Source: a virus. Taken from it: DNA of 32,116 nt. The notes beneath the pieces are model-generated. The model did not search any database and was not told where the DNA came from. It was given only the letters and a program-made list of their open reading frames with translations. The stretch covers positions 1 to 32,116 of the IMG/VR virus record IMGVR_UViG_3300047658_000008, one strand, 5' to 3'. Positions 30,447 through 32,116 of the stretch are shown piece by piece. Made by a program: the position numbers and the translations under genes. Positions within the stretch are counted from its first letter, which is position 1. Every line of letters starts with the position of its first letter.

Positions 30447-30683
30447 TTACCGCGAATACTTTTTCAGAAACTCCCTCAGTTGTACCTGTGTCTTAGGCCC
30501 GTCGATACGGTTCAAGGTCAGCTTCGACCGCACCCCAACTGCGTGACTGCGGAGGCGGAAAAAATGACCACCTTGCTGAAACAGGATTGCCCCTGTGCTG
30601 GTGGCACCCCCATTGATGAGTAGCAGGGACTCATCTTTTGCAAGCCCCTCCGCATACCCTTCCAAAAACAATTCAATGTCCAT
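30447..30683 (-). CDS. Hypothetical small protein
   Basis: This 78-residue protein begins MDIELFLEGYAEGLAKDESL, has a mixed middle (GGATSTGAILFQQGGHFFRL) and ends in a basic helix (KTQVQLREFLKKYSR). GGAG lies seven bases before the ATG. It is probably the first gene of the leftward block after the divergent region. No family is recognised. Confidence 0.5.
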   Translation of the reverse strand: MDIELFLEGYAEGLAKDESLLLINGGATSTGAILFQQGGHFFRLRSHAVGVRSKLTLNRIDGPKTQVQLREFLKKYSR

Positions 30684-30836
30684 TTTGTTTCTCCTTTATC
30701 TGCCGCACTGGTTTTTGAGACAAAGATTTCCCGTCCGCTTGAGAGCCGCGTTTTCGGCCCCATCGGTGATGACCGCTAAAGTAAGTCCGTCGCCATAGAT
30801 GAGATCAGCGTGGTGTGAATGCTACTCATCACTCCT

Positions 30837-30865
30837 AGTATACCAACTAGTTAATTAGTTTGCCA
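30837..30865 (-). promoter_or_regulatory. Leftward promoter candidate
   Basis: On the minus strand the -10 TATACT (30837-30842) lies 17 bases downstream of TGGCAA (30860-30865), a weak -35. AGGAG then ATGAGTAGC immediately follow. It opens a 17-codon frame (MSSIHTTLISSM...) that stops before the next gene. It could drive the 30447 gene. Confidence 0.4.
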
Positions 30866-31062
30866 CAAATTTGGGGTTTTCTTTTCTGCAACTTTGGTAA
30901 CTATCCTGAAGCTCAGCCTTGTACATGTTTTGCGAGTAATGTTGGGAATAAATTATTTACTGAGTATTCAAAGCGAACTTAGGTGACAATCGTCAATGGC
31001 GATAGGGGTTTCAGCGATATTTTTGTTGCACCGTGCAGATTTGGTGCTAACGTGCATTTGAG
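30866..31062. other. AT-rich intergenic region between leftward and rightward genes
   Basis: No gene is visible. An inverted repeat GCACC/GGTGC (31028-31047) lies before the plus-strand gene at 31078. The composition fits a divergent control region, but no clear rightward promoter stands out. Confidence 0.4.
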
Positions 31063-31077
31063 ATGGAGGCACCAAAA

Positions 31078-31539
31078 ATGTCGAGATATAAATCCGCCAT
31101 GAACGAACCGGAAGAGTGTCCCACGACGTGTGGGCACCCCGGTGCCACCCCGCACAGCTACCTATCCTGTGGGATAACTGTAACGACCAATAACTGCCCC
31201 GAGTGCCATCAATATCTGTCCAACCAAATCGCGGTCATCGCTAAGGTGCGACCCGAGCATCAGCATCACGCGCACGCGGTTGTGGGGAGGGCGATTCAAA
31301 TCGGGCTCTCGGAAAAGACTATCCTTCGCGTCCTGCGTGCATTGGCCAAGATTAGCAACCAAGACGAGGAGGAGAATGAGCCTTTCACACTGGCGTGGCC
31401 GCACTGGTGTTGGGACAACTTCCATCCAGCGACCGGGACCGCTCTTGCATTCCCCACCGATGATGCTCCTCCCTCTCTGACTTCGGAGCCGGGGTTGGGT
31501 GGACGGAGGAGAAAGCACAACGCTGTTACCGCTGCTTGA
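31078..31539 (+). CDS. Hypothetical protein with Cys-rich N-terminus
   Basis: Starting at the ATG with GGAGG nine bases upstream, it has 153 residues. The first half holds CPTTCGHPGATPHSYLSCG and NNCPECHQYL, seemingly two zinc-binding pairs (CxxxC and CxxC) with a His. The second half contains a helical region (LSEKTILRVLRALAKISN) and an acidic, Trp-rich segment (AWPHWCWDNFHPATGTA), then a basic end. It precedes the excisionase-like gene by twelve bases on the same strand. The function is unknown; a regulatory protein is possible. Confidence 0.5.
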   Translation: MSRYKSAMNEPEECPTTCGHPGATPHSYLSCGITVTTNNCPECHQYLSNQIAVIAKVRPEHQHHAHAVVGRAIQIGLSEKTILRVLRALAKISNQDEEENEPFTLAWPHWCWDNFHPATGTALAFPTDDAPPSLTSEPGLGGRRRKHNAVTAA

Positions 31540-31551
31540 CTGGAGTAGTGG

Positions 31552-31785
31552 ATGAGCGCACACACCGCCTCAGGTCAACTAACTTGGATGGACCCACTCC
31601 AACAACTCGACAACTGGCCGGGTCGGTTCATGACCGTGGAGGAGGTTGCGACCATCCTCCATAAGTCGAGTAAGACAGTGCTTCGTTACATCAAGGCGAA
31701 GAAGCTGCGTTCAACAAAAATCGGCAACTCGCACATGTTGAATCCAAGGCGAGTTGCCGAATATTTGAAGTCGCTGGAGAACTAA
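31552..31785 (+). CDS. Excisionase-like helix-turn-helix protein
   Basis: This 77-residue protein has residues ~26-65 (FMTVEEVATILHKSSKTVLR, YIKAKKLRSTKIGN, NPRRVAEYLKSLE) that match the excisionase-type helix-turn-helix of the MerR superfamily: a bent DNA-binding domain with one wing. It would bind the attachment region and steer the recombinase. It converges on the integrase fragment, whose stop codon overlaps its own (31782-31785). The match is to the family, not to a named phage protein. Confidence 0.75.
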   Translation: MSAHTASGQLTWMDPLQQLDNWPGRFMTVEEVATILHKSSKTVLRYIKAKKLRSTKIGNSHMLNPRRVAEYLKSLEN

Positions 31786-32018
31786 TGTTGAGCTAAGCTA
31801 GAGAACGGGTCTTTTTTAGTGTCCGATGTGCGCCCTTGCAGGTAGGTGATTGTTTGGCTGACATCGTGATGTCCGAGGTTCCGGCTCACTTCGTAAATAT
31901 CGACGCCCCTATCCAGTAGGGTGTGTGCATAAGTATGGCGAAAGCGATGGAGGAAAAAGTCTTCGCAAAATCCATGTTCATTGCAACCATGTGACCTTGC
32001 CCTCAGAATGCGTATCTC
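31782..32018 (-). pseudogene. Tyrosine recombinase (integrase), C-terminal fragment
   Basis: Only 78 residues remain in frame, ending SSLAQH. They include the active-site end of a tyrosine recombinase: HRFRHTYAHTLLDRGVDIYE (His and Arg of HxxR), LGHH (His) and SQTITYLQ with the catalytic Tyr. The N-terminal domain and the first catalytic Arg and Lys are missing. The frame enters the terminal inverted repeat at 31990 and meets a TAA at 32019. The break falls exactly at the repeat boundary, so truncation is due to the repeat, whether an artefact or a real rearrangement. Confidence 0.88.
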
Positions 32019-32107
32019 TTAGCGGGCCGGGTTTTGAGGAAAAATAATCATCCTCGTCGTCGTCGTGGCGGTGGGAATGTGGGAATCGGCTTCATCGATT
32101 TCCAAGG
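31991..32107. repeat. Right copy of the 117-bp inverted repeat
   Basis: This is the exact reverse complement of 1-117. Beyond it nine bases continue (32108-32116) that have no partner at the left end. The copy replaces what should be the middle of the integrase gene. Confidence 0.97.
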
Positions 32108-32116
32108 TCTGTGGAA

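Noticed and set aside
1-32116. Terminal inverted repeats of a linear protein-primed phage genome (tectivirus or phi29 type)
   Set aside because: The gene set is that of a large-terminase headful phage, the repeat is not at the exact end on the right, and it cuts the integrase gene.

Overview
The window is most of a tailed-phage genome, probably a podovirus-like temperate phage or prophage. It has a complete head-packaging block (small and large terminase, a P22/N4-sized portal, scaffold, major capsid), tail genes with adaptor and nozzle-like proteins, small zinc-binding and helix-turn-helix proteins, an excisionase-type protein and a broken tyrosine integrase. Nearly every gene lies on the minus strand and is read from high to low coordinates. 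No tail tube, sheath or tape-measure gene is visible, which favours a short tail. The style of several small proteins would fit a soil bacterium such as an Acidobacteriota member as host, but this is only a guess.

Layout in the direction of minus-strand transcription. (1) 32107-30450: a broken integrase, an excisionase-like gene and an unknown gene (both plus strand), then a promoter region and small unknown genes. (2) 30380-25220: early/regulatory genes, including an AT-hook/XF1762-like protein, a small HTH protein behind a leader terminator and a dyad, a winged-helix/zinc-finger protein that may be the replication initiator, a conserved 364-residue protein and two zinc-binding small proteins. 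(3) 25220-24655: a gene-poor control region with tandem octamers, a structured element and a possible small RNA. (4) 24654-12282: one long morphogenesis operon: four small genes, GroEL, a GIY-YIG endonuclease, GroES, terminases, portal, scaffold, capsid, an HNH endonuclease and a capsid-associated protein, ended by a terminator. (5) 12215-9677: small unknown genes, one membrane protein and a virion-type protein, ended by a second terminator. (6) 9584-114: tail and receptor-binding genes, among which sits a sigma-factor-like gene.

The phage carries its own GroEL and GroES in the same tightly overlapping operon as the terminases, portal and capsid, which suggests a dedicated folding machine for virion proteins. 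Two homing-type endonucleases (GIY-YIG between groEL and groES, HNH after the capsid gene) have inserted between genes without breaking them.

The most unusual signals are: a structured element of about 75-82 nt present twice, with covarying stems and without a conserved reading frame; tandem TTAACAGT octamers at three intergenic sites; a hairpin that would hide the HNH ribosome binding site; and a perfect 117-bp inverted repeat at the two ends of the window that cuts the integrase gene. The repeat may be an assembly fold-back or a real inversion. No lysis enzyme, DNA polymerase, tRNA or CRISPR array was recognised.
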